This document shows, piece by piece, positions 23,943 through 33,153 of a stretch of 44,599 nt of DNA (position 1 is its first letter; each line of letters opens with the position of its first letter). The stretch covers positions 1 through 44,599 of the forward strand of contig CALBQR010000039.1 in NCBI GenBank assembly GCA_937899895.1, read 5' to 3'. The notes beneath the pieces were generated by a model that saw only the letters and a list, made by a program, of their open reading frames with translations, did no database searches and had not been told where the DNA came from. The DNA comes from an uncultured Alistipes sp. GTDB taxonomy: Bacteria > Bacteroidota > Bacteroidia > Bacteroidales > Rikenellaceae. The translations under genes were made by a program, and so were the position numbers.

Positions 23943-25352
23943 CTAAAATTTTACTATTTGGTCGATCCATCCCATCAACCATTCGGGCATCGTAAGACCA
24001 ATAATCAGAGCCATACCCAGCAGAGCCAACGCCGACCACGAGAGCCACGTAGCGTGCGGAGCCTCGCGCGTAGGACTTTGATTGGGATGATAACAGAGTT
24101 TAATCACACGCGAGAAGATCGAGTAGATCACAATACACAGCAGCAGGAAAATCACTGCAACCAGCAACCAATGACCTTCGGCCATACTCTCTCGCAGGAT
24201 CATCAACTCCGACACAAACAACGGCGAGGGCGGGAAAGCCAACAAAGCCACCGCACCCAGAATCAGACCCGCTGCACCGATGCGATTCAGGCGCATATAG
24301 TCGCCGAGGCGGTTGATTCGATAGCCGTCATAGATACTGCGGACAACTCCGATTTGCAGGAACATACTGCTCTTGATAAATGTGTGTGCCACCACGTGCA
24401 GCACCGCTGCCCACGCCGCTACACCACCGATACCCAGACCGATAGCCGCGATACCCATATTTTCGACGGTCGAATAGGAGAGGAATCGCTTATAGTTATT
24501 GGTACGGCGCAGGAACAATGCACCGATAACCAGCGAGATGATACCCGTCAGCACCAATACATTCTGCACCCAATCAAATACCGCACTCTCGGCCATCAAG
24601 CGATAGACGCGTAACACAGCCACAAAACCTGCATTAACCAGCACGGTCGAGATCAGACTCGCCGCAGGTGCCGGAGCCGCGAAGTTAGCATCCACACCGA
24701 TCGTATAGAGCGGGAAAATCTCCATCTTACAGCTATATCCCGCCACGATAAGCAGGAAGGCAATCTTCAAATAGAGCGGGTTGCAATGCGCCACAGCTTC
24801 GCGCAACGACTCATACGATAGCGAGCCTTCGTGAGCCGCGCTACTCAAAATCAGCACGCCGAGATATGCCATTGCGATACCCGTCGAGCAGACGAAGATA
24901 TATTTCCACGTTGCTTCGAGCGTTGCTGCCGAACGGCGGTGGTAGATAATACCTGCCGCGCAGAGCGTCGTTGCCTCCAAGAAAATCCACGTAACAGCGA
25001 TATTGTTAGCAAAATAGACTGCCGAAACTGCCGTACAGAGCAGTACCATCAGCATATTATACAGGCGGAATTCCGGCAGATCGTTGTCGCGCAGATAGTC
25101 AAACGAATGAACAAATGCGAAGGGCGACACAACGGCCATCAACACCATAAAGAGCGTTCCCGTTGCATCGAAGGTGAAGAACTGCGCCGACTGCACACCC
25201 GCACCTGCCGTAATACTCCACACTGCAAATGCGGCCTGCATCACGAAGAAGACCGACGCAAAACCAACCACAGCACGTCGCGAACGTGCCAAACCCGTCA
25301 TTGCGGCCAATCCGATAGCCGCCACGATATAGTAAAACATTGTCAAGTCCAT
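23943..25352 (-). CDS. hyfF: HyfF-like antiporter-type proton-pump subunit
   Basis: A 469-residue integral membrane protein of the NuoL/M/N (Mrp antiporter) family with about 14 helices. The helix-5 glutamate is in TWIFLEATTLC, and the broken-helix lysine is in GYSCKMEIFPLY. The usual TKAGLxPxHxWLPDAHxxAPSPxS signature is changed to SCKMEIFPLYTIGVDANFAAP, which is characteristic of the hydrogenase-4 F subunit rather than NuoM. It translocates H+ or Na+ in complex-I-like machines. It starts 4 bp after the HyfE-like gene. Confidence 0.87.
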   Translation of the reverse strand: MDLTMFYYIVAAIGLAAMTGLARSRRAVVGFASVFFVMQAAFAVWSITAGAGVQSAQFFTFDATGTLFMVLMAVVSPFAFVHSFDYLRDNDLPEFRLYNMLMVLLCTAVSAVYFANNIAVTWIFLEATTLCAAGIIYHRRSAATLEATWKYIFVCSTGIAMAYLGVLILSSAAHEGSLSYESLREAVAHCNPLYLKIAFLLIVAGYSCKMEIFPLYTIGVDANFAAPAPAASLISTVLVNAGFVAVLRVYRLMAESAVFDWVQNVLVLTGIISLVIGALFLRRTNNYKRFLSYSTVENMGIAAIGLGIGGVAAWAAVLHVVAHTFIKSSMFLQIGVVRSIYDGYRINRLGDYMRLNRIGAAGLILGAVALLAFPPSPLFVSELMILRESMAEGHWLLVAVIFLLLCIVIYSIFSRVIKLCYHPNQSPTREAPHATWLSWSALALLGMALIIGLTMPEWLMGWIDQIVKF

Positions 25353-25356
25353 AGCA

Positions 25357-25986
25357 TCAATCTTTTACCGAGGTTAATGACTCCGAATCGTCAGCCGTAA
25401 TACGCTCGCCAATCTTCGTGAGGAACATTCCGAGCATCAAGATACTCATAACGATATCGAGCAGAATAGCTGCATTGATCAATATCGGCATCTCAACACC
25501 CATTGCCATCGAGAAGAGGAATACGCCATTCTCAATGGTCAGGAAACCGACCAGATGCGCAAACAATCTTCGGCGCATAACGATCAAGATCAAACCACTC
25601 AACAGCGCATACAGCGACACGCAGAAGAAGGCCTGATTGATCGAGCCATCGGCCACAAGATATGTAATGCAGGCACTTGCCGCCAATGCCGCAATCGAGA
25701 GCATCAGGCTGTTGAATTGCGAGCGACCTGCCGGCTGCACACGATTGATTTTGTTGTGCTTAATAATTCGGCGCAACATCATCGGCACCACGATCGCCTT
25801 GAAGATCAACGTCTCGGTAACGACAAACAGAAGGTCGAACCAATGGATCGAATGAAGGCGGAACAGGGCAATAAGCAACAACAACCAACCCTGATAGGTC
25901 ATCAAGGTTGCATAGTGGCGGAAACGCTCCGTAATAGAGAGATAGACGAGCGTTACCACGTAAAGTATAATGAGTGAAAGTATCAT
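25357..25986 (-). CDS. hyfE: HyfE-like membrane subunit (NuoK-related)
   Basis: 209 residues with six or so hydrophobic helices. The C-terminal half is NuoK-like, with the conserved buried glutamate in LTIENGVFLFSMAMG. An extra N-terminal set of helices, as in HyfE, accounts for the length. It forms part of the proton path between the HyfC-like and antiporter-like subunits. It lies 15 bp after the HyfC-like gene. Confidence 0.87.
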   Translation of the reverse strand: MILSLIILYVVTLVYLSITERFRHYATLMTYQGWLLLLIALFRLHSIHWFDLLFVVTETLIFKAIVVPMMLRRIIKHNKINRVQPAGRSQFNSLMLSIAALAASACITYLVADGSINQAFFCVSLYALLSGLILIVMRRRLFAHLVGFLTIENGVFLFSMAMGVEMPILINAAILLDIVMSILMLGMFLTKIGERITADDSESLTSVKD

Positions 25987-26001
25987 AATCCGAGCTCCGT
26001 T

Positions 26002-26916
26002 TTAACTGATTTCGATATTAAGCATCAGCAGATATGCCACAAAAAGCAACATAGCCGCCAATGCCGATACGGTGAGAATATAGGTCGTATTGCGCACCAA
26101 CTTGCCTCGTGCCTGCGACGACTCGACAACACCGATAATCACCGCCACAACGAGCGACAACGGAGCCACAATCCACCACTTAAAGCACAACGGCAACATC
26201 ACCGCATTGGCCGCCAGCACCGCGATAGCGGCACCCTTGAACCAATTAGCAGCGTGGATCATCGCCAGATCGATGCCCGAATAGTCGAGGATCATAACCT
26301 CGTGAATCATCGTCAATTCGAGGTGTGTGCGAGGATCATCGACGGGAACTCGACCCTGCTCGACCGTATAGATCTTAACAAGCACGTATGCCAACAACAG
26401 CATCACGATTGTCATCTGAACATCCAGATCGCGCGCCACCGAGAAGATATCGGCCATCGACGTATAGCCACAAACCATCGCCAGCGTTGCCGCCACAGCA
26501 AATAACGCAGGCTCGATCAGCGCACCATAGAGAGCCTCGCGGCTGGCACCCATACCCTCGAAACTGCTACCCGTATCCATTGCCGCCAAAACAAGCGACA
26601 GACGACCCAGACCGAGCAGATAGGCAAACACAACCACATCACCTCTAAACGAGATAATCGGATCGAGATTACCGATCGGTATAAACATCAGAGCCAACAG
26701 CGCCGAGCCCATATATACCGCCGGCGCGACGCGGAACAACACGCTCGTCGTAGGGCTATAAACGCTACCCTTGCGAGCCAAGAGAGCCACATTGTGCAGA
26801 TGCTGAACGATCGAGGGACCTTTTCGGCCACTCAAAATCGAACGCACTCGCGTAATAACGCCACCGAGCAACAGCGCGATAGCAAACAGAAGTATCGTAT
26901 TGAGTAACTCTTTCAT
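26002..26916 (-). CDS. hyfC: HyfC-like membrane subunit (NuoH-related)
   Basis: A 304-residue, eight-helix membrane subunit that couples the soluble arm to the pump modules. NuoH/HyfC family motifs are intact: GSSFEGMGASREALYGALIEP and the cytoplasmic loop VDDPRTHLELTMIHEVMILDYSG with its conserved acidic residues. It is preceded 6 bp upstream by the HyfB-like gene. The intact coupling loop argues that the complex still pumps ions. Confidence 0.9.
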   Translation of the reverse strand: MKELLNTILLFAIALLLGGVITRVRSILSGRKGPSIVQHLHNVALLARKGSVYSPTTSVLFRVAPAVYMGSALLALMFIPIGNLDPIISFRGDVVVFAYLLGLGRLSLVLAAMDTGSSFEGMGASREALYGALIEPALFAVAATLAMVCGYTSMADIFSVARDLDVQMTIVMLLLAYVLVKIYTVEQGRVPVDDPRTHLELTMIHEVMILDYSGIDLAMIHAANWFKGAAIAVLAANAVMLPLCFKWWIVAPLSLVVAVIIGVVESSQARGKLVRNTTYILTVSALAAMLLFVAYLLMLNIEIS

Positions 26917-26922
26917 AGCGCG

Positions 26923-28932
26923 TTAGATCAGATTAAAGATTGACAATAGAGCCACAAGCAGCATAAAGATCAGCGCATACGACACATAACGCGAGATATT
27001 TCCCGTACGCAGGCGCATCACTCGACGATTGATCTGACCGAGCAGTGCAGCCCACCACTCGTTCATCAGGCGCGACACCTTATCGCGGTGCTTAACCTCA
27101 AATTCGTGAGCCGAGGGGAAGATCTCGTTCTTATCGACAGCCTCACCCTTACCCGTATCTTTGGTCAGCGACGAGGCAATGCTCTGCAACCCTTCCGAGA
27201 ACGATTCACCCGTATATTGCATCTGCGGCGTAGGCTGCGTAAAACCACAACCCCACGTTGCCCCCATACGCACCTCGCGGTTACGCTGCGCACGACGTTT
27301 GAGCAGATAGATAGCGACAATGATCGCAACAAGCAACCACGCCGTAATCATCACACCCTGCATCGCTCCACCAAGTGCGTGGTCGTTAATCCACTCCAAA
27401 CCGCGATCCGACAGCGGCACAAATGGAGCGGCGATCTTTGCAATCAACTTGAAAACGGGCAGAGGGCACAGACCCACGAAGAGAATTCCCGCAGCAGGGA
27501 TTGCACAAGCACCCAGGCTGAACGTATCGGCCTCCTGTGCCTCAACAACCTCGTGCGTACGAGGTGAGCCGAGGAATACCGTACCGAAGAGTTTGCTGAA
27601 TGTCAGCACCGCCAGACCGCCGATCAACGAAAGGCCTATCAGACCAAATGCCGACGAAAGCACCTCGCCACCGCTACTGATACCGTCAAGCAGACCGAGA
27701 TAGATCGTAAATTCCGACACAAAGCCGTTGAGCGGGGGCAGGGCGCAGATTGCAACCGTCGCCAACAGGAAGAGGATTGCCGTTACGGGCATACTCTTTG
27801 CCAAGCCGCCAAATGTATCGCACGAAGTCGAATGGGTCGCTGCGTAGATATTACCTGCACCGAAGAACAACATCGACTTGAAGAACGAGTGGTTCATCGT
27901 ATGCAGCAGTGCGCCCGTCATTCCGCAGAGAGCAAGAATTTCGTTGCTATTGCTCTTGCCGATCAGTGCGGCACCAATACCGATCAGAATGATACCGATA
28001 TTCTCCATACTCGAATAGGCGAGCAGACGTTTGATATCGTTCTGGAATGCCGCGAGGATAATACCCCACAGACCCGTTATCACACCCAACGCCAGCAATA
28101 TGGCACCCGCAGGGAACATCACAGCCGCGCCCTCAAATGCAACGGGGAGGGCAAATGCCACGCGGATAATACCATAGATACCCGTCTTAATCATCACGCC
28201 CGACATTATCGACGAGACGTGCGAGGGAGCCGCAGGGTGAGCCTCCGGCAACCACGTATGCATCGGGAACATACCCGCCTTCATACCGAAACCGACAACA
28301 AACAGCACGAACAGAGGCAGCGGAGCATAGCCGCCAAAGTAGTCGGTCAGCGCGGCAAACGTAGCCGAGCCGGTACGCGCGTGAAGCAGAGCAAAGCCTG
28401 CCAACAACGCGGCAAAACCGATATGCATCATCACCAGATAGGACAATGCAGCACGCACCGTCTTCTGTTTATCGGCATCGAAGATGATCAAAAGGAACGA
28501 TGCGATAGTCATCGCCTCCCAACAGAAGAGGAAGCAGAAACCTCCCGCAGCCGTAACTACGCCGATCATCGAGACATAGAGCGCAACAAGTGCCGTGTAA
28601 TGTACCGAAAAATGGGTCGGCGATTTTGAATTGAGGTAGTGAGCCAGATATCCGCGCGAATAGATGGTCGTAGCCACCGCCGCCAGCGAAATAATGATCG
28701 AGAAGAGTGCCGACAGACGATCCATCATAATCGCCTCACGTCCGAACGCAATCGACGCTCCCTGCCACAACGCAAGTGGCGCACCCTCGACCAGAACTCC
28801 GATTGCTGCCGCGCAAACCGCCACAGCAACCACACCCACTACACCGACAGCCGTCCATACCTTCCACCGCAACGGAGCGGCGAAGATCAAAATGGCCGGC
28901 ACGATCAATAGAATTAAATAAATCAGGGGCAT
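26923..28932 (-). CDS. hyfB: HyfB-like antiporter-type proton-pump subunit
   Basis: A 669-residue membrane protein with about 16 helices and a C-terminal extension, the first gene of the operon. The NuoL/M signature is fully conserved (GFGMKAGMFPMHTWLPEAHPAAPSHVS), and helix 5 has its glutamate in FCWEAMTIASF. This is the standard ion-pump module of hydrogenase-4-type complexes. No clear promoter was found in the 81-bp gap after rsmE, so rsmE read-through or an unusual promoter may drive it. Confidence 0.92.
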   Translation of the reverse strand: MPLIYLILLIVPAILIFAAPLRWKVWTAVGVVGVVAVAVCAAAIGVLVEGAPLALWQGASIAFGREAIMMDRLSALFSIIISLAAVATTIYSRGYLAHYLNSKSPTHFSVHYTALVALYVSMIGVVTAAGGFCFLFCWEAMTIASFLLIIFDADKQKTVRAALSYLVMMHIGFAALLAGFALLHARTGSATFAALTDYFGGYAPLPLFVLFVVGFGMKAGMFPMHTWLPEAHPAAPSHVSSIMSGVMIKTGIYGIIRVAFALPVAFEGAAVMFPAGAILLALGVITGLWGIILAAFQNDIKRLLAYSSMENIGIILIGIGAALIGKSNSNEILALCGMTGALLHTMNHSFFKSMLFFGAGNIYAATHSTSCDTFGGLAKSMPVTAILFLLATVAICALPPLNGFVSEFTIYLGLLDGISSGGEVLSSAFGLIGLSLIGGLAVLTFSKLFGTVFLGSPRTHEVVEAQEADTFSLGACAIPAAGILFVGLCPLPVFKLIAKIAAPFVPLSDRGLEWINDHALGGAMQGVMITAWLLVAIIVAIYLLKRRAQRNREVRMGATWGCGFTQPTPQMQYTGESFSEGLQSIASSLTKDTGKGEAVDKNEIFPSAHEFEVKHRDKVSRLMNEWWAALLGQINRRVMRLRTGNISRYVSYALIFMLLVALLSIFNLI

Positions 28933-29013
28933 TTTGTAGTTTATTATTTTTGTATTTTATTGTTTCTCAATTATTTTCAACCATTCAGCACAATTTCATA
29001 CGCCAATACGACT

Positions 29014-29718
29014 CTACATCTGATTGATGGTCGAGACCATCACCGTAGCCACCACCGCGGCCGTTTCGGTACGCAGGCGGGCATCGCCAAGCGTAATCTC
29101 GCGGAAACCGTGTTCAACAGCAAAAGCGATCTCTTCGGGTGAGAAATCACCTTCGGGACCGATCAGAATAAGCGTATCGGCACCCTTCTCAACCGCTTTC
29201 GGCAGGAAGATGCGCTCGCGTTTTTCGCAGTGAGCAATCAGTTTGACACTCTCGGTTGCCTCGCTGACAACCTTTTTGAATGGGGTCATCGGTGCAAGTT
29301 CGGGGTGATATGCTTTCAGCGACTGCTTCATTGCCGAGGTTATAACCTTCTGCTCGCGTTCAGGCTTAATCTCGCGTCGCTCCGAATGGTCGCACAGAAG
29401 CGGAATGAATCGACTCACTCCCACCTCGGTAGCCTTTTCCAAAAACCACTCGAAACGCTCGATATTTTTGGTCGGAGCCACCGCCATTGTCAGGCAATAG
29501 TTCAAACGCTCAAACTCTTCGTGAGTTGCAACGACCTCTACGGTGCATCGTTTCGGCGCAGCATCAACAACGCGGCACTCATACAGAGTACCCTCTCCGT
29601 CGGTGATATGTAGCTGATCGCCAACCGTCATTCGCAACACTCTGACGCAATGTTTGCTCTCCTCTTCGGAGAGAGTATAAAGCGGCGGAGTGAAATCGGG
29701 TGCGTAAAAAAGTTGCAT
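29014..29718 (-). CDS. rsmE: 16S rRNA (uracil1498-N3)-methyltransferase
   Basis: A SPOUT-class methyltransferase that methylates U1498 of 16S rRNA. The N-terminal PUA-like domain (ESKHCVRVLRMTVGDQLHITDG) is followed by the trefoil-knot SAM domain with LILIGPEGDFSPEEIAFA and ITLGDARLRTETAAVVA. The 234 residues are normal for the family. It is divergent from the M3 peptidase gene. A TATTTTTG -7 match on the minus strand at 29769-29776 could serve it, but lacks a well-placed -33. Confidence 0.96.
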   Translation of the reverse strand: MQLFYAPDFTPPLYTLSEEESKHCVRVLRMTVGDQLHITDGEGTLYECRVVDAAPKRCTVEVVATHEEFERLNYCLTMAVAPTKNIERFEWFLEKATEVGVSRFIPLLCDHSERREIKPEREQKVITSAMKQSLKAYHPELAPMTPFKKVVSEATESVKLIAHCEKRERIFLPKAVEKGADTLILIGPEGDFSPEEIAFAVEHGFREITLGDARLRTETAAVVATVMVSTINQM

Positions 29719-29743
29719 AATTATCGAGTAAATTTTATCTTTG
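29713..29743 (+). promoter_or_regulatory. Promoter of the M3 peptidase gene
   Basis: TTG (29713-29715), a 20-bp spacer and TATCTTTG (29736-29743), about 58 bp before the start at 29802. The -33 overlaps the first codons of divergent rsmE. Confidence 0.62.
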
Positions 29744-29801
29744 CTCTATATTTATATAAATTAATCTGCAAAAATAGGAATTTTAACTCAATTTTATACA
29801 T

Positions 29802-32120
29802 ATGAAGTTCATTATTCTTACATTACTTGCTGTTGCAGCCATTCTTGCCGCGATATATTTCGGTCGCTGGCTGGGTCGCTCGATCGCTGCAAAGCGCAAT
29901 GGCGAGAAGATGCCGATCGCCAAAACTATCTTCTTCGGCATCATCTTTTTAGCTCTGGCCGTAGCGATGTTCTTGGCACAGGGCTGCACACCCAAAACCG
30001 AACAAACAATGGAAAATCCCCTATTGAGTGAGTGGAACGACCGCTTCGGCGTGCCTCCCTTCGATAAGATCGAAGCCGCCCATTTCGAGCCAGCATTCGA
30101 GCAGGCTATGTCGCTCCATATGGCCGAGATCGACGCTATCGTTGCCAATAACGACGAGCCCACGTTCGAGAATACGATCCTCGCCTTTGACAATGCCGGC
30201 AAACTTTTGGAGCGCGTCGAGCTCTGCTTCGGATTGCTCTGCGCCGCAGACACCAACCCCGAAATGCAGGCTGTCGAGCAGGTTATGTCGCCCCGACTGA
30301 CAGCACATAGCGGTTCAATAATGATGAATGACGCTCTTTTCCAGCGCGTTAAAAGCATCTATGATCGACGCGGAGCGTTAGGCCTGGATTCGTTGCAGTT
30401 GCGATTGACCGAAAAGCTCTATCGTCGTTTCGTTCGTGGTGGCGCATTGCTCTCGGCCGAGGACAAGGAGGCTCTGCGCAAGGTCGATGAGGAGCTCTCG
30501 TCGGCACGTGTGAAGTATGCAGCCAATCTGCTCGCTGCAAATTCGGGCTTTGAGCTCGTTATCAGCGACGTAAAAGATCTTGACGGCATTCCCTCGCCGA
30601 CTCGCGAAGCGGCAGCACGAGAGGCCGTAGCGCGCGGAATGAAGGGTAAATGGGTCTTCACCACCAAAAAACCAAGTATGTTGCCCTTCCTTACCTACGC
30701 CTCGAAGCGTGAGTTGCGCGAGAAGCTCTATCGCGGTTATCTGGATCGTTGCAACTACAACGACAGCATCGACAACAAGCAGGTTATCAACGACATCGTT
30801 CGTCTGCGCACCGAGCGCGCACATCTGCTTGGCTACCCCACTCACGCCGACTACGTGCTGGATGTACAGATGGCTCGCACGCCTGAAAATGTATATTCAA
30901 TGCTCGAAAACATCTGGACTCCCGCTTTGGATCGAGCCAAAGAGGAGTTGGATGCTATGCGCGAGATGATGAAGAGCGAAACGGGTCTTGACGACTTCCA
31001 GTCGTGGGATTGGTGGTACTACGCCGAGAAGGTGCGTTCGCGCGACTACGCTCTCGATGAGAATTCGCTCCGTTCGTACTTCTCGCTGAACAATGTTCGT
31101 GGCGGTATCTTCGAGTTGAGCAACCGCCTTTATGGTCTGACATTCCGCCCCGTTCAGTTGCCTGTTTATAATGAGGATTGCGAGACATACGAGGTACTCG
31201 ACGAGAAGAACGAACACCTCGGCGTACTCTATCTCGACTACTACCCGCGCGATGGCAAGAGTGGCGGTGCGTGGTGCGGTGAATATCGTCCCCAGAGCTT
31301 CGATGCCGAGGGCAATCGCATTTCGCCGATCGTAAGTATCGTCTGCAACTTCCCGCGTCCGACAGGTGGCGACCCCGCCCTGCTCTCGATAGACGAGACA
31401 CAGACCTTTTTCCACGAGTTTGGACACGCGCTGCACGCCCTGCTTTCGCAGGTTAAGTATAGCGGTCTGGGAGGTGTCGAGCGCGACTTTGTCGAGTTGC
31501 CTTCGCAGATTATGGAGAATTGGGCGTTGGAGCCCGAAATGTTACGTCGCTATGCTCTCCACCACCGCACGGGCGATCCCATTCCCGATCAGATGATTCA
31601 GAAGTTACAGCGCAGCCGCCACTTCAATCAGGGTTTCAATACCGTTGAGTTGCTCGCCGCATCGTTGAGCGATATGGATATTCACACGATGGAGAACTAT
31701 GCTGCAATTGACGTAAATGCCTTCGAGGTGAAGATGCTCAACCAGAAGCGTGGTTTGATCGAGCAGATTGCTCCGCGCTATCGCTACCCCTATTTCAGCC
31801 ACATTTTCGATGGCGGCTACTCGGCAGGATATTACAGCTATCTGTGGGCCGAAGTGCTTGATAAAGACGCTTTCTCGGCATTTGTCGAGAGTGGCGACAT
31901 CTTCAACAAGCGCATTGCTACCGACTTCCGCAAGAAGGTGCTCGAACGCGGTGGCGAGGCTGACGGTATGGATCTCTATCGCGCATTCCGAGGCAGCGAG
32001 CCCAACTACTACTCACTATTGATTGCTCGCGGACTGGTCAAGCCGGAAGAGCCCGCAGAGGAGGATCCCGCAGTAAAGGTCAAGGATCAGAACAGCCCGA
32101 AATTGGTTCTCGAAGAGTAA
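29802..32120 (+). CDS. M3-family zinc peptidase (peptidyl-dipeptidase/oligopeptidase), membrane-anchored
   Basis: A 772-residue thimet-type metallopeptidase (Dcp/OpdA-like). The zinc site is His538-Glu539-x-x-His542 (FFHEFGHALH) with the third ligand Glu565 in DFVELPSQ. The mature part begins near MENPLLSEWNDRFG, the usual Dcp start. Unusually, about 70 residues precede it: a first hydrophobic helix (3-20), a basic stretch, and a second hydrophobic segment ending AQGC that looks like a lipobox. An alternative start at 29910 would give a normal lipoprotein signal. The promoter at 29713-29743 allows either start. It probably digests periplasmic peptides. Confidence 0.9.
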   Translation: MKFIILTLLAVAAILAAIYFGRWLGRSIAAKRNGEKMPIAKTIFFGIIFLALAVAMFLAQGCTPKTEQTMENPLLSEWNDRFGVPPFDKIEAAHFEPAFEQAMSLHMAEIDAIVANNDEPTFENTILAFDNAGKLLERVELCFGLLCAADTNPEMQAVEQVMSPRLTAHSGSIMMNDALFQRVKSIYDRRGALGLDSLQLRLTEKLYRRFVRGGALLSAEDKEALRKVDEELSSARVKYAANLLAANSGFELVISDVKDLDGIPSPTREAAAREAVARGMKGKWVFTTKKPSMLPFLTYASKRELREKLYRGYLDRCNYNDSIDNKQVINDIVRLRTERAHLLGYPTHADYVLDVQMARTPENVYSMLENIWTPALDRAKEELDAMREMMKSETGLDDFQSWDWWYYAEKVRSRDYALDENSLRSYFSLNNVRGGIFELSNRLYGLTFRPVQLPVYNEDCETYEVLDEKNEHLGVLYLDYYPRDGKSGGAWCGEYRPQSFDAEGNRISPIVSIVCNFPRPTGGDPALLSIDETQTFFHEFGHALHALLSQVKYSGLGGVERDFVELPSQIMENWALEPEMLRRYALHHRTGDPIPDQMIQKLQRSRHFNQGFNTVELLAASLSDMDIHTMENYAAIDVNAFEVKMLNQKRGLIEQIAPRYRYPYFSHIFDGGYSAGYYSYLWAEVLDKDAFSAFVESGDIFNKRIATDFRKKVLERGGEADGMDLYRAFRGSEPNYYSLLIARGLVKPEEPAEEDPAVKVKDQNSPKLVLEE

Positions 32121-32167
32121 TTCCCGAATTACGGTTGAAGAGCCGTCATTCGTTGATCCTCAACCGA

Positions 32168-32208
32168 CAACAAAAAAGTCGCTCGAAAACGAGCGACTTT
32201 TTTTGTTG
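32168..32208. terminator. Bidirectional terminator
   Basis: A perfect 14-bp stem (32172-32185 with 32190-32203), tetraloop AAAA, with the complementarity continuing into CAAC/GTTG flanks. It lies between convergent genes ending at 32120 and 32236. Confidence 0.93.
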
Positions 32209-32235
32209 AGTATTTATCGGCAGTGATTCTCCGTT

Positions 32236-33153
32236 TTACTTTCGGGTATAGATCCAAAGATCGGGATAGGCGGCACGGCTCGTGCGCAGGAAGGCAGATA
32301 CAACCGCCGCATCGGCCGATTCAAAACCGCTAACCATAAATTTCGAGCCTTGGAATTTATATGCTCGGCAGACGATTTCGGGCGAGCGACGTGCCACCTG
32401 CGCAATAAACTTACGGGCGTTCTCTTCCGTCGAGAAGACGCCCAAAACGGCGTAGCTGACACCCGAAGTCATCGTTTCAATCTGAATCGTAGCAGGATCT
32501 ACCACCGTCGTCTTTGCGCTCTCGGCAGGCTGATTGCTCGGCTTAACCTCCTCTGCCACAACACTATTATCAACTACATTTGCACTATCAACCACAGTCT
32601 CCTGCTCCTCTGCAACTGGTTTTGCAACAGCGACCTCCTGCATCGGGGCGACATCAATCTCATTCGTGCTCGACACACCATTGCCGACTTGCATATACCA
32701 CCAAACACCACCCGCTGCCGCAGCCACTGCAACCACTGCAAGAGTGATCCACACGCCCTTGAACGAACGGCGACGATGCAGTGTCAAAGGCGGAAGCGCA
32801 ATGGGGTTAAGCATTCGGTCGAGCTCCTCGCAGGGCTTAAAAAAGTCCCTTTCGATACGGCCGACACCCTCGATTTCAACCGAGTGCCCGTCTTTTACGC
32901 GGCGCAACCAACGACGATAAGCCTCATCGCCCTCCTCGTGCGTACAACCCGATGTTGCGATGATCATATCGAGCAACGACACACCCTCCTCGCGCGACGA
33001 ATAGCGTACCATATTGCGCGGCGGAGTGAGCGTCGTGCGATCCATTTTGGTCGAAACGCGCTTGAAACGCAACGATCCTATGCCGGGAAGCACAACCGTT
33101 TGATGTTGCGCCAAGGCATTGAATAACAACTGATTGATGCTATTATTTACCAC
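32236..33153 (-). CDS. HU-like domain / SPOR domain membrane protein
   Basis: 305 residues: an N-terminal cytoplasmic HU-like (IHF-fold) region (about 1-110), one transmembrane helix (about 130-152), a Val/Glu-rich periplasmic linker, and a C-terminal SPOR domain (about 225-305: VSYAVLGVFSTEENARKF ... GSKFMVSGF). SPOR domains bind denuded glycan at division sites. The architecture, known in Bacteroidota, could tie nucleoid or another cytoplasmic partner to septal wall synthesis, which is inference. The start overlaps the end of lgt by 7 bp, so the two are coupled. Confidence 0.87.
   Translation of the reverse strand: MVNNSINQLLFNALAQHQTVVLPGIGSLRFKRVSTKMDRTTLTPPRNMVRYSSREEGVSLLDMIIATSGCTHEEGDEAYRRWLRRVKDGHSVEIEGVGRIERDFFKPCEELDRMLNPIALPPLTLHRRRSFKGVWITLAVVAVAAAAGGVWWYMQVGNGVSSTNEIDVAPMQEVAVAKPVAEEQETVVDSANVVDNSVVAEEVKPSNQPAESAKTTVVDPATIQIETMTSGVSYAVLGVFSTEENARKFIAQVARRSPEIVCRAYKFQGSKFMVSGFESADAAVVSAFLRTSRAAYPDLWIYTRK

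Noticed and set aside
22422..24614. A 730-codon open frame on the + strand opposite the NuoCD-like and HyfF-like genes
   Set aside because: It is the antisense image of two well-supported genes; the translation is Arg/His/Gln-rich with no recognisable motif. Codon bias of the real genes keeps stops out of the opposite strand.
20522..28932. Functional [NiFe] hydrogenase-4
   Set aside because: The Ni-ligand and proximal-cluster cysteines are missing, so only the complex architecture is retained.
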